Translations under genes and position numbers: made by a program | Source of the DNA: JACDAE01 sp034438015 | GTDB taxonomy: Bacteria; Chloroflexota; Ktedonobacteria; Ktedonobacterales; Ktedonobacteraceae | Length of the DNA stretch: 29,390 nt | Direction: 5' to 3' | NCBI GenBank assembly: GCA_034438015.1 | Contig: DAOTTD010000123.1 | Span: 1 to 29,390 of the forward strand | The notes under the pieces: generated by a model | What the model saw: the letters and a program-made list of their open reading frames with translations, nothing else | Told to the model about the DNA's origin: nothing | Databases searched by the model: none | Part shown: in pieces, positions 8,050 through 16,161 of the stretch | How positions within the stretch are numbered: the stretch's first letter is position 1 | Layout of the letters: each line of letters starts with the position of its first letter

Positions 8050-9945
8050 TCAGGTGAGCAACGAGGCAACCGTGCTGCAGGCAGTCGTGACGATCGCCTG
8101 TCCGGCGGCCAGCGATGGCTGTTCCTGCGTGTACACGGAGATTATATAGGTCCCGTTCCCCGCCGTGACGATTCCCGATGTATTCATTGCCCACAGGCCA
8201 TCGGGACCAGACACCCACCCATCTTTCATGGCTACGGTGAAGCCGGCGGGCGCGGTATCTCCAACGCCAACCTGCTGATCGGACTCGATGTTCTCCATAA
8301 GTTGAAGCGCCGTTGCGCGATCGGCGCTCGTCAACACTTTCCCCTCATTCAGCAGGGTGAGCAGATCCATCATTGCCTGCGGCGTGATGACGCTATAGCC
8401 CCAGGAGCCATCCACTGGACTCAGCCCGCTTACTCCGGCCGATTGCATGAAGCTCGCCATGCCGGCGGCCCCACCGATCTCGTTATAGAGCATTGAGGCG
8501 GAGTCGTTATTCGAGTTCTCGATCATGGTAGTGAGCAAGCCCACCTCGTTTGCATTCGGCTCACGCCTCTGCCGCTCGGTCATGGTGAAAAGCGCCAGCA
8601 TGATCGGCACTTTGATGGAGCTGGCGACGAGGAACTGCGTGGTGCTGTTGTATGTGTAATAGCGCTGGTGGGTAACGTCATAGAGCACCATGCCGGCATT
8701 GGGCCCGGATGCCGCGAGATATGCCGCCAGTTGGGGCGAAAGAGCATCCAGCGCAGCCTGTGCCGGGACGTTCCCCGGCGAGGTGAAGGTAATAGCGCTG
8801 GCCGCTATCCATCCGCTGAGGCTACTTTTGGGCAGCGACCACTGGACGTGATACCAGAGCGTTCCGTTCACCCAACTGGTATCCCCAAGCAGTGTGAGCG
8901 GGAAATGTTGTCCGAGGTGGGCGATCACCTGAGCGGAGCCCGGCGCGTCGAGCACGACCGCAGCTCCTGGCGACCAGACCGGTTGCAGTGCTTGCACTGC
9001 GACGGTCGGGAGACCAACGGTGCGCAGATAATCTACGCCGGTCGCCAGCGGTTGCACCGTGAAGCGGCCCGAAGTGTTGAGCATATCCAGGTTGAGCATC
9101 AACGCGCTATGCGCGAACGCCTGGACGAGCATATGCCGGCTATGACCATTCGTGGTTATAGTAAATGGCAGCGCCTCGGTCAGTGGAGCGCCCATATCAT
9201 TCTGCCGACCATAAGACGAGACATCAGGTCGATTGATATAGTTCCAGAACGGTAATGGAATGGAATGTCCGACATCCTTCCCCGCGCGCGTTCCCCCTTT
9301 CACGAAGACGCTCTGGTTCTCAATAGCCGCTATACTCTGTAACTTTCCCGGCGCAGGCCGCATGAGATCGGGCGCGACGGCCTTACGCAGATCGACATAC
9401 GTGATGCTGCCTCCCGCACCTCCGATTGGCACCTGGCTCCCCAGTGTCAGCAGCGTCTGGAGCGGCGACAGAACGACAACGCCGGTCGCCAGATCCTTTG
9501 TACCGCTGGCAACCAGTTTCGTCAGGGGGTCTTCGCCATCCTGGCTATGGAGCTGTGCACTCGTGGCTGGCGGGTGCGTATTCGCTCCCGGCAGGAGTAG
9601 CGCGCTGGACGCAAAGAACTGTATCCATCCCTGATCGATAGGAAATGCGTCAGTTACTGGCTTGCCCAGGCCATTTGCATGACGCTGATAATACGGTTTG
9701 AAAAGCGCGGAGACCGCGATCTGAGGGGTTGGCGATGAGAACGTGGCTTCCGGTGCCGTGATGGTTGCATCCCCATCCCATTGATTGGCTCCATTGGTGA
9801 CGGTCGTCTGTACCACTTTCGGTGGATTGTGGCGCTGTTGTGCCCGGCTCGTAAGATTCAAACTGGAGGATACGAGAAAGATACCGACAACAATGCCTAT
9901 AATTAGAGTTAAACCTTTAAAGTTTCTGTGCGCAAGATTGAGCAT
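8050..9945 (-). CDS. Membrane-anchored class A beta-lactamase-like serine hydrolase with SH3-like domain
   Basis: A 631-residue extracytoplasmic protein. Residues about 10-30 form a hydrophobic N-terminal anchor or signal. The middle has a long region I cannot assign, then an SH3b-like stretch (about 330-400, with WYHVQW and SGWI). The C-terminal third is a class A beta-lactamase/transpeptidase-like domain. Its nucleophile motif is S442-S-I-K445, the SxN motif is S478-N-N480, and the KTG-type motif appears as K574-D-G576. It may act on peptidoglycan peptides or beta-lactams, but the omega-loop Glu typical of true penicillinases was not identified, so resistance should not be assumed. It is transcribed divergently from the coiled-coil gene at 10041. 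Confidence 0.82.
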   Translation of the reverse strand: MLNLAHRNFKGLTLIIGIVVGIFLVSSSLNLTSRAQQRHNPPKVVQTTVTNGANQWDGDATITAPEATFSSPTPQIAVSALFKPYYQRHANGLGKPVTDAFPIDQGWIQFFASSALLLPGANTHPPATSAQLHSQDGEDPLTKLVASGTKDLATGVVVLSPLQTLLTLGSQVPIGGAGGSITYVDLRKAVAPDLMRPAPGKLQSIAAIENQSVFVKGGTRAGKDVGHSIPLPFWNYINRPDVSSYGRQNDMGAPLTEALPFTITTNGHSRHMLVQAFAHSALMLNLDMLNTSGRFTVQPLATGVDYLRTVGLPTVAVQALQPVWSPGAAVVLDAPGSAQVIAHLGQHFPLTLLGDTSWVNGTLWYHVQWSLPKSSLSGWIAASAITFTSPGNVPAQAALDALSPQLAAYLAASGPNAGMVLYDVTHQRYYTYNSTTQFLVASSIKVPIMLALFTMTERQRREPNANEVGLLTTMIENSNNDSASMLYNEIGGAAGMASFMQSAGVSGLSPVDGSWGYSVITPQAMMDLLTLLNEGKVLTSADRATALQLMENIESDQQVGVGDTAPAGFTVAMKDGWVSGPDGLWAMNTSGIVTAGNGTYIISVYTQEQPSLAAGQAIVTTACSTVASLLT

Positions 9946-9970
9946 TTTCTATCCCATCCATAACAAGAGA

Positions 9971-9979
9971 TGTTATACT
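9971..9979 (+). promoter_or_regulatory. Extended -10 promoter for the coiled-coil protein gene
   Basis: TGTTATACT gives a TGn extension and TATACT (9974-9979), about 60 nt upstream of the ATG at 10041, in the 95-bp divergent gap. No good -35 is seen, which fits an extended -10 promoter. Confidence 0.4.
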
Positions 9980-10040
9980 TATCTATAGTTTACAGAGTCC
10001 ACCAACGGGCGTTCACTATTTTAGTAAAAAGGAAGAGGTT

Positions 10041-10634
10041 ATGGCAGAGAAGACAGCACATGAAGCTATCTGGACATTGATTCAGTCCTTTCAGGAGACG
10101 AACCAGGCCATCGCGGAGAGCTTTGTAGCCTCCCAGGAGCGTAACAGGAATCTCGCGCAGAGCTTCTTTACCGATGGACTGGCGGTGCTCAAGGCAAATC
10201 AGGAGGCCGCTGAGAAGCTGGTGACGGCCCAGGAGCGCAGTAGGGAGCTGGCGCAACGCTTCTTTACCGATGGCATGGAGATCCTTAAGGCAAATCAAGA
10301 GGCCGCCCAGAGCCTCGTCTCCGCGCAGGAAGGCAATGTGAAGTACGCCCAACGCTTCTTTTCGGATGGTACGCAGATCCTCGAACGCCAGGCGGAGAGC
10401 GTCCGCACATTGATGCAGGAACTGGAACGCCAGATAAAGAGGCAGCAGGAGGCACTTCAGGCACTCGCCCACGTCACCGTGGAGAGCTACGTCGAATTCC
10501 TGCGCTCGCCACTTACCTACTATCAACAGACGTTGGAGGCAGCCGAAGCGCTCACCCTCCAGGGCCTCGAGCAGTTCCAGAAGGCGACCCAACAGATACA
10601 GAACCTGGGCCGGCAGACGAATAAGCAGCCATAG
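10041..10634 (+). CDS. Coiled-coil protein built from three 32-residue repeats, function unknown
   Basis: A 197-residue, almost wholly helical hydrophilic protein with no signal or membrane segment. Residues 21-52, 53-84 and 85-116 are three consecutive 32-residue repeats of the form NQxAAxxLVxAQERxRxLAQRFFTDGxxILKA, with no gap between units. The repeats are also visible in the DNA as 96-bp units, pointing to fairly recent internal duplication. The C-terminal third (about 117-190) is further amphipathic helix containing an EFLRSPLTYYQQ segment. The overall character resembles phasin-like or apolipoprotein-like surface-coating proteins, but this is only a resemblance. The ATG is preceded by AGGAAGAGG and an extended -10 promoter, so it is likely a single-gene unit. 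Confidence 0.8.
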   Translation: MAEKTAHEAIWTLIQSFQETNQAIAESFVASQERNRNLAQSFFTDGLAVLKANQEAAEKLVTAQERSRELAQRFFTDGMEILKANQEAAQSLVSAQEGNVKYAQRFFSDGTQILERQAESVRTLMQELERQIKRQQEALQALAHVTVESYVEFLRSPLTYYQQTLEAAEALTLQGLEQFQKATQQIQNLGRQTNKQP

Positions 10635-10792
10635 CGGCCTGCCCTGCCCGGACCGGCCATCCGTAGGGGCCGTCCCTCTGGTTCAAGCTGCAAAAAAATA
10701 ATGCGTACTCCATTGCAATCGTCATTGTGTCGCAAATCTGTCACAAGGGTGCGCCCTGCCTCTTTACAAAGTTCGCATGTTTGCCAGAATTC

Positions 10793-10801
10793 TGGTATAC
10801 T
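10793..10801 (+). promoter_or_regulatory. Extended -10 promoter upstream of the sensor kinase
   Basis: TGGTATACT gives a TGn motif and TATACT at 10796-10801, leaving a leader of about 100 nt before the TTG start at 10911. The rest of the 276-bp gap shows no gene. Confidence 0.45.
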
Positions 10802-10910
10802 TTAAAAGCAGAATTGTAAGGGTGTCAAAGGTAGAATGTTGGAACGGAAGCAAGCATCGTAGCTATTTGATCATTACCTCCTGATAACAGGGAAGAAGAG
10901 GAGGTTATCC

Positions 10911-12923
10911 TTGAAGGAGCTGCAAGGAAGTTACAACGACGAGCTAGAGAATCAGGCGATGTCTGACAGACAACCAACCGGGACAACAGAGACGGCACCT
11001 CCCGCCGTCAGCATAGCGGAGGTAACGACGCTACTCAATATTTCGCCCGATGCGTTGATTGCCATCGATCTGGCAGGTACGATAGTTCTGGTCAATGAGC
11101 AAGCTGCAACTTTATTTGGATACACTCAAACAGAACTGATCGGGCAGTCCATGGAGACATTGCTACCCGAAAGATTGCGTGAAGTACATATTGCGCACCG
11201 CACGCACTACGCCGCCGCTCCGCGACAACGACCGATGGGCGTGGGTCTCGATCTGGTCGGCAGGCACAAGGACGGCACTGAGTTTCCGATCGATATCAGT
11301 CTGCGACCCATCCTGGTCGAGCAGACGCTACATATCGTCGGGGCGATCCGCGATATGACCGCTCAACGGCAGTTGGAACGCGAGCGAACGCAGCAGGCTG
11401 AGCGCCTGCTGCAACAAATGGCGCTCATCAACCTGGCCCATGACGCAATCTTCGTGCGCGACTCCATTGACCGCGTGCTCTCGTGGAACCGGGGCGCGGA
11501 GGAACTCTACGGCTGGTCCGCTCAGGAGGCTCTCGGACGGGTGGCGCATGTTCTCCTCAAGACGCGCTTCCCCAAAACCCAGGCTGCCGTGGACGCGGCG
11601 CTCAGGCAAGAGGGCCACTGGGAGGGCGAACTGGTGCACACGCGGCGCGACGGTTGCATGGCTGTGGTCGAGAGCCGCCAGGTGCTGGTGCGCGATGAAC
11701 AGGGGAATCCGACCACCGTCTTAGAGATCAACCGCGACATCACCGAGCGACGACGATTAGAAGAGGTGAAAAACACAACCTATGCCGAGTCGCTGGCGCA
11801 ACGGGCCTTCTTGCAGCAGATGCTCGACGCCATACCCGGCAGCATCTACGTAGTGCATGGATACGACGCTCGCTTGTTGATCGCCAATCGCCGGGCGGCA
11901 AGTATCTGGGGCGCGGTCTGGCCTCCTGGCCAGCCGATGCGCGAGTTTCTGGAACTGCACGACATTCAGCTCCTCGACGGCCAGGGGCGTGTCTCCTCGC
12001 CAGAAACCTGGGCGACGATGCGTGCGCTGCAAGCGGAGACGGTGTTGCACCATCAGGAGGTAGTCAGTCGCCCCACCGGCGATAGTCTGCCCGTCCTGGT
12101 CAACGCGGTACCGCTGTCCTCGCCCCACTGGCGCAGCCTGGATACGCAGGAGCAGCAGGATGGCGACGAGCACGAGCCGCTGGCGCTGGTGGTCCACCAG
12201 GATGTAAGGACGCTCAAAGAGGCAGAGTACCTGAAGGACGAGTTCATTGGCATCGCGGCCCACGAGTTGCGCGCGCCGCTCGCCGTGCTGAAGGGAGCTG
12301 TGAGCACATTGGCAGTGCAGACGGCGCTCGGGCGCGGCCCTCAACTGGCCGACTGGCAGCACGAGATGCTGCAGGAACTGGAACTGGCGACCGATCGCCT
12401 CACCGACCTGACCGAGAACCTGCTGGACGTCACGCGTCTGCAGGCAGGCCAGTTCTTCTTACAACGCTTGCCTACCGACCTCGTTTTACTGCTGCGACAC
12501 GCCGTAGAGCGCTTGCAGCAGACGACGACGCGCCACGACCTGGAGCTGCTCACGGAGCAGGGACGGCTCGAAGCCCTTATCGATGCCAGGCGCATCGAAC
12601 AGGTGCTGGTCAACCTGCTTACCAACGCGATCAAGTATAGTCCCTGGGGCGGCCAGATCGTCGTTGCGCTGACGGTCGATACTGACAAGCAGGCGGTGCA
12701 GATCAGCGTGCAGGACTTCGGCATGGGTATTCCGCTTCACCAGCAGGCGCGGATCTTCGGACGCTTCATGCGTGCCGATAATGCGCGGGCGGCTGCCATC
12801 TCCGGGACCGGGCTGGGACTCTACCTCAGCCACTCGCTGGTCGAACAGCACGGAGGACGGCTGTGGTTCGAGTCAACGGAGGGTGAAGGGACGACCTTCT
12901 TTATGGCGCTACCCCTGGAGTAG
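10911..12923 (+). CDS. PAS-domain sensor histidine kinase
   Basis: A 670-residue soluble kinase with no membrane segment, so it should sense a cytoplasmic signal. PAS 1 spans about 30-145 (LNISPDALIAIDLAGTIVLVN), PAS 2 about 165-285 with a PAC-like GNPTTVLEINRDITERR end, and a more divergent PAS-like region about 300-435. The HisKA phospho-acceptor is H451 in AAHELRAPL. The ATPase has an N box (NLLTNAIKYS) near 570, G1 DFGMGIP at about 602-608, and G2 GTGLGLYLS near 632-640. The start is TTG, backed by AGAGGAGG six nt upstream; an ATG 16 codons in has no such site. There is no adjacent response regulator. Its stop lies 15 nt inside the 3' end of the convergent aroE-like gene. Confidence 0.93.
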   Translation: MKELQGSYNDELENQAMSDRQPTGTTETAPPAVSIAEVTTLLNISPDALIAIDLAGTIVLVNEQAATLFGYTQTELIGQSMETLLPERLREVHIAHRTHYAAAPRQRPMGVGLDLVGRHKDGTEFPIDISLRPILVEQTLHIVGAIRDMTAQRQLERERTQQAERLLQQMALINLAHDAIFVRDSIDRVLSWNRGAEELYGWSAQEALGRVAHVLLKTRFPKTQAAVDAALRQEGHWEGELVHTRRDGCMAVVESRQVLVRDEQGNPTTVLEINRDITERRRLEEVKNTTYAESLAQRAFLQQMLDAIPGSIYVVHGYDARLLIANRRAASIWGAVWPPGQPMREFLELHDIQLLDGQGRVSSPETWATMRALQAETVLHHQEVVSRPTGDSLPVLVNAVPLSSPHWRSLDTQEQQDGDEHEPLALVVHQDVRTLKEAEYLKDEFIGIAAHELRAPLAVLKGAVSTLAVQTALGRGPQLADWQHEMLQELELATDRLTDLTENLLDVTRLQAGQFFLQRLPTDLVLLLRHAVERLQQTTTRHDLELLTEQGRLEALIDARRIEQVLVNLLTNAIKYSPWGGQIVVALTVDTDKQAVQISVQDFGMGIPLHQQARIFGRFMRADNARAAAISGTGLGLYLSHSLVEQHGGRLWFESTEGEGTTFFMALPLE

Positions 12924-13724
12924 CGCCGCCTCCATCACGGCAAGCGGCGGCTCTGCTCCGGCATAGAGCTGGAACTTCAGCACGCCCTGCCAGAAGAGCA
13001 TACGGTCGCCATAAACGACCTTGCAACCTCGCTCCCGCGCGTAGCTGAGTAGTTTCGTTTCGCGCGGGTTAGAGACGAGGTCCATGACGGTGAGCTCAGG
13101 AGCCAGGAGTTCCTTGCTCACCGGTGAGATGTCTGCGCCCGGCGCCATGCCGACCGAGGCGGCGTTGACGACGATATGCGCAGCCCCGATCACCTCCGCG
13201 AGCCGCTCCACGCCTGCGTAGCGGCACCCGACCGCCTCCGCTAGAGTTCGCGCCGCCTCGATCGTTCGGTTGACGATCACCAGGCTCCCGCCCGCGTCGG
13301 CGAGGGCGAATGCGAGGGCGCGGGCAGCCCCACCGGCACCGAGTAGGACGACCTTCTTACCTGCGATAGACGTGGCCTCCTGTAAAGCTCTCACCGCGCC
13401 CTTGCCGTCCGTATTGGCGCCGATCAGCCTGCCACCAGAGTTGATGACCGCGTTGACAGCACCGATTCTCTGCGCGTCGCTATCCAGTTCGTCGAGGTAG
13501 GGCAGGATCTCGATCTTATAGGGAATGGTTACGCCAAGCGCCTGCACTCCCAGGTTACGCACGCCCTCGACCGCTTTTGCAAGGTCCTGCACTATGAACG
13601 GAATGTAGATGTAGTTTAGCCCCAACGCTTCAAAAGCGGCATTATACATGGCGTACATTTTGCTTGTTCTATAAGTCGCGCCGAAGAAGCCGATGATATG
13701 CGTCTCGCCGTTAATCTTTGTCAT
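12909..13724 (-). CDS. aroE: Shikimate 5-dehydrogenase-like protein (AroE family, altered substrate site)
   Basis: In the canonical pathway AroE reduces 3-dehydroshikimate to shikimate with NADPH. This 271-residue protein keeps the catalytic Lys K70 (VTIPYK), N91 (GAVNAV), D106 (GANTDG), the Rossmann loop GAGGAAR at 129-135, the NADP-binding NRT at 152-154 and Q246 near the C-terminus. The shikimate-carboxylate motif, normally SxSPxxH, reads S21-K-M23-Y-A-M-Y: the second Ser is Met, the Pro is Tyr and the His is Tyr. The fold and catalytic pair are thus intact while substrate recognition is probably changed. The ATG overlaps the aroK-like stop by 14 nt, so translation is likely coupled. It is last in the aro-like run. 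Confidence 0.88.
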   Translation of the reverse strand: MTKINGETHIIGFFGATYRTSKMYAMYNAAFEALGLNYIYIPFIVQDLAKAVEGVRNLGVQALGVTIPYKIEILPYLDELDSDAQRIGAVNAVINSGGRLIGANTDGKGAVRALQEATSIAGKKVVLLGAGGAARALAFALADAGGSLVIVNRTIEAARTLAEAVGCRYAGVERLAEVIGAAHIVVNAASVGMAPGADISPVSKELLAPELTVMDLVSNPRETKLLSYARERGCKVVYGDRMLFWQGVLKFQLYAGAEPPLAVMEAALLQG

Positions 13725-14256
13725 AATCTTGCAGTTCCGTTATGAGAGTAGAGACGAGCTCGTCCGCCCGTCTGCTGCTGGCATCGAGCGTGATATCCGC
13801 TAATTTTGTATAGATGGGCAGTCGTTCCGCTAATAGTACATCGAGCGACCGTGCCGGGTCATCTGGATATGGAAACGACGCCGGAACTCCTCCTGTAAGA
13901 ATACGCTGCAAAAGTACGTCCCTCGCGACCTGTAAGTACACGACAGTTCCCAGGCGCGCGAGCACGGCCTGATTCTCTTTCTGTAGAGGTGTCTGCCCTC
14001 CGCAGGAAAGGACAAAGTCCCCGCGTCCATACTCGCTGGCGATGCGCTGCAGCATCCTCATGTCCAGAGCGCGGAAATACGCAGCCCCATAGCGCGCGAA
14101 GATCTGGCGAAAGGTAAGCGTCTCGTCTCGCTCCTGCCTGTGCGTCCGCTCGATCTCAGCATCGGAGTCGATGAACGGGATATGCAGGCGCTCCGCCAGC
14201 CGCGTCCCGAGCGTTGTCTTGCCGCAGCCCTTCATGCCGATGAAAATGATCCTCAT
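13711..14256 (-). CDS. aroK: Shikimate kinase-like protein (AroK family)
   Basis: A 181-residue P-loop kinase that in the canonical pathway makes shikimate 3-phosphate. Walker A is GMKGCGKTT (7-15), the Asp pair is D30/D32 in IDSDAEIE, R62 matches the substrate-binding FR, and the normally GGG substrate loop reads C85-GGQ-T. The lid region reads GVPASFPYPDDP instead of the usual Arg-rich RPLL lid, followed by the conserved AERLPIY. Its ATG overlaps the aroA-like stop (ATGA) and its end overlaps the aroE-like start, so the three genes are tightly coupled. It is near the usual family length; kinase activity is likely but the acceptor may not be shikimate. Confidence 0.86.
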   Translation of the reverse strand: MRIIFIGMKGCGKTTLGTRLAERLHIPFIDSDAEIERTHRQERDETLTFRQIFARYGAAYFRALDMRMLQRIASEYGRGDFVLSCGGQTPLQKENQAVLARLGTVVYLQVARDVLLQRILTGGVPASFPYPDDPARSLDVLLAERLPIYTKLADITLDASSRRADELVSTLITELQDYDKD

Positions 14257-15572
14257 TGCAGTTCTTTCACAATCTCGAAGTTCGCGCCAACCTCGACCAT
14301 ATCAGGAATGAAGCGTTCGAAGGATTTCTCGACCATCTGCGCATCCGAGATCAGCGTCTCGCCCTCCAACTGCATGCCTGCCAGCGCGAAGGAGAGGATC
14401 ATGCGGTGATCGTAGTAGCCATCGACCTGCGCGGCATGCAGCTTCCAGGTACCGTCCTGGTCGATGACCAGTCCATCCTCCTTTTCGACGACCTGCGCGC
14501 CCATTTTGGTCAGTTCACTGGTCACGGCGGCGAGGCGGTCGCACTCCTTCCAGCGCGCGGTGAGCGCGTTTTTGATCGTCGTCTTCCCCCGCGCGAAGCA
14601 GGCTGCGATGGCGATCGTCGGCACCTGGTCCGGCAGATCGTTCATGTCTACCTCGATGCCGTGCAGTTCGCTCGTTCTGGCGGTTAAGGTGGTTCCATCA
14701 ATAGTGATATCGGCCCCCATATTCTGTAGAATGGCGACGACCTGCCTGTCGCCGTAGGGATCATCCCAGTCCATGCCTTTTACCGTTATCCGCGAATTGG
14801 GCGTGAGGACCGCCGCGAGCAGGGGATACGCCGGCGCCGACCACTCGAAAGGGATCTCGGCATCAAATGCCTGCGGCGGTCGGTTGCCTGGAAACAGGTA
14901 GCGCTCGTATTTATCATCGACGTTTTCGCATTGTATGCCCACCTTGCGGAACCAGTACAGGAGCAGCTCGATATAAGCCTTCTCGCCAGGATTTCTTACC
15001 AGGATCTCCACGGGCCGCGCGGAGAAAGCGGAGGCGATGAGCACGCTGAAGACCGGCTGGCAGCCGATGCCGTCCATATGGGCGATGCCGCCGTCGACCT
15101 TGCCCTTGATGACGAGCGGGGCCATACCGTCGTTTTTTGTCGAGATGATCTCGGCGCCCAGCTCCCGCAATGGCTCGAACAGGTTTTTCGAGATCTTTCT
15201 CAGCGTGCGTATCGATTCGTCGCCGGTGATGATCGACCAGCCGGGACACGCGGCTGCGACGCCCGTGACGAAGAAGAGCATGGTCCCCGAATTGTTGACG
15301 TTGATGATGTCGGCGGGCGTCTGCAAGGTCCCCGCGACGCCTTCGACGCGGAAGATGCCCTTCTCGACCTCTTCGATCCGCGCGCCGTACATCCTCATCG
15401 CCCTGACCGCCTCGTGCCAGTCGCTGCTGAGCTTCGGATTTCTGACGTAGGAGACGCCGTCGGCGAGCGCGGCCAGGATAAGCGCGCGGAAAGAGTGCGT
15501 CTTGCTGCGTGGCATGTGGACCTCGCCGCGCAGGTCGCGGCTGCGCCTTACTTTTAGAAATGTCTGCTGCAT
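14253..15572 (-). CDS. aroA: EPSP synthase-like enolpyruvyl transferase (AroA family, divergent active site)
   Basis: EPSP synthase joins phosphoenolpyruvate to shikimate 3-phosphate. At 439 residues the length is normal. Conserved elements include K24 and R29 (RSKTHSFR), D309/D312 in the DMNDLPD catalytic-Asp segment, K342-E343-x-D345-R346, DHRM at 388-391 and K416-S-F near the C-terminus. Departures are marked. The usual NxGTxxR loop reads NNSGTMLFF (93-101), so its Arg is Phe100. The Ser-Ser-Gln phosphate-binding triplet reads G170-C-Q172. The usual SLRxRP motif is disrupted by an apparent insertion (IRTLRKISKN). I read this as an EPSP-synthase-family enzyme whose substrate or inhibitor profile may differ. 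It starts 4 nt after the aroQ-like stop. Confidence 0.85.
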   Translation of the reverse strand: MQQTFLKVRRSRDLRGEVHMPRSKTHSFRALILAALADGVSYVRNPKLSSDWHEAVRAMRMYGARIEEVEKGIFRVEGVAGTLQTPADIINVNNSGTMLFFVTGVAAACPGWSIITGDESIRTLRKISKNLFEPLRELGAEIISTKNDGMAPLVIKGKVDGGIAHMDGIGCQPVFSVLIASAFSARPVEILVRNPGEKAYIELLLYWFRKVGIQCENVDDKYERYLFPGNRPPQAFDAEIPFEWSAPAYPLLAAVLTPNSRITVKGMDWDDPYGDRQVVAILQNMGADITIDGTTLTARTSELHGIEVDMNDLPDQVPTIAIAACFARGKTTIKNALTARWKECDRLAAVTSELTKMGAQVVEKEDGLVIDQDGTWKLHAAQVDGYYDHRMILSFALAGMQLEGETLISDAQMVEKSFERFIPDMVEVGANFEIVKELQ

Positions 15573-15576
15573 AGTG

Positions 15577-16017
15577 TCATTGTGTCCTTAAATGGTTGAT
15601 CAGGGCTGTGAGCGCCTCGTAGTAACTGTGCTCTTTCAATCCGACTATCTGCTTGATGCGCACGCCGTCGAGGACGTTGACCGCCGTGTTGACGCCGGTC
15701 TTATGAATGTCGGACATGTGGACCTCGATGACGGGCTTGCCCAGGTCGACAAACGCCTGCCTGAGGCTGTAGCCATAGCGGACGAGCGCGCCGGGGTTGA
15801 TAATCACGCCGTCGGCCTGCCGCGATGTCTCCAACTGCAGAAAGTCGATGAGCGCGCCCTCGTGATTGGATTGAAAGAAGGTGAGTTCACAGCCCTGTTC
15901 GGCGGCGAGCCTCTGCAACTGACTATCGATATCAGCCATCGTGAGCGTCCCGTACTTCGCCGGATCTCGCTTGCCGAGCATGTTCAGGTTGGGTCCGTGT
16001 ATGACTAAGATCCTCAT
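15577..16017 (-). CDS. aroQ: Type II 3-dehydroquinate dehydratase-like protein (AroQ family, altered active site)
   Basis: Type II dehydroquinases form dodecamers that dehydrate 3-dehydroquinate to 3-dehydroshikimate. At 146 residues this has the family length and fold signature: IHGPNLNMLGKRDPAKYG with R17 and catalytic Y22 on the lid loop, NHEG at 51-54, INPGA at 73-77, and H100/S102 in VHMSDIH. Two normally invariant side chains differ. The His of the NPGAxTH segment is R80 (ALVRYGYS), and the Arg following the HLSNIHxR motif is T107 (HKTG). The lid tyrosine and H100 argue for an active enzyme, but on a possibly modified substrate. It heads the tightly packed aro-like run, after a 144-bp gap from the MBL gene. 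Confidence 0.86.
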   Translation of the reverse strand: MRILVIHGPNLNMLGKRDPAKYGTLTMADIDSQLQRLAAEQGCELTFFQSNHEGALIDFLQLETSRQADGVIINPGALVRYGYSLRQAFVDLGKPVIEVHMSDIHKTGVNTAVNVLDGVRIKQIVGLKEHSYYEALTALINHLRTQ

Positions 16018-16161
16018 ATGCTGGTTATAACATCCCCTCTAAAGTGTGCCACTTCCCTTTTTCGGTGACTCAACTATAGCATGAGAGGCCATAATTGGCA
16101 ATAATGCAACGCACCCTCTGGGGGTTGGGACGACGCGCACGGGTTTCTGGCTCCCGACAAC

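Noticed and set aside
7503..8069. Small frames on both strands around the palindrome cluster
   Set aside because: They are created by GC-rich hairpin sequence and by the 5' part of the LuxR-type gene; no protein family is recognisable.
8050..9945. Acquired beta-lactam resistance gene
   Set aside because: The size, N-terminal anchor, SH3-like part, KDG in place of KTG and unidentified omega-loop Glu do not support a dedicated penicillinase.
11757..12362. A 201-codon minus-strand frame inside the sensor kinase
   Set aside because: Antisense to the third PAS-like region and HisKA; no motifs of its own.
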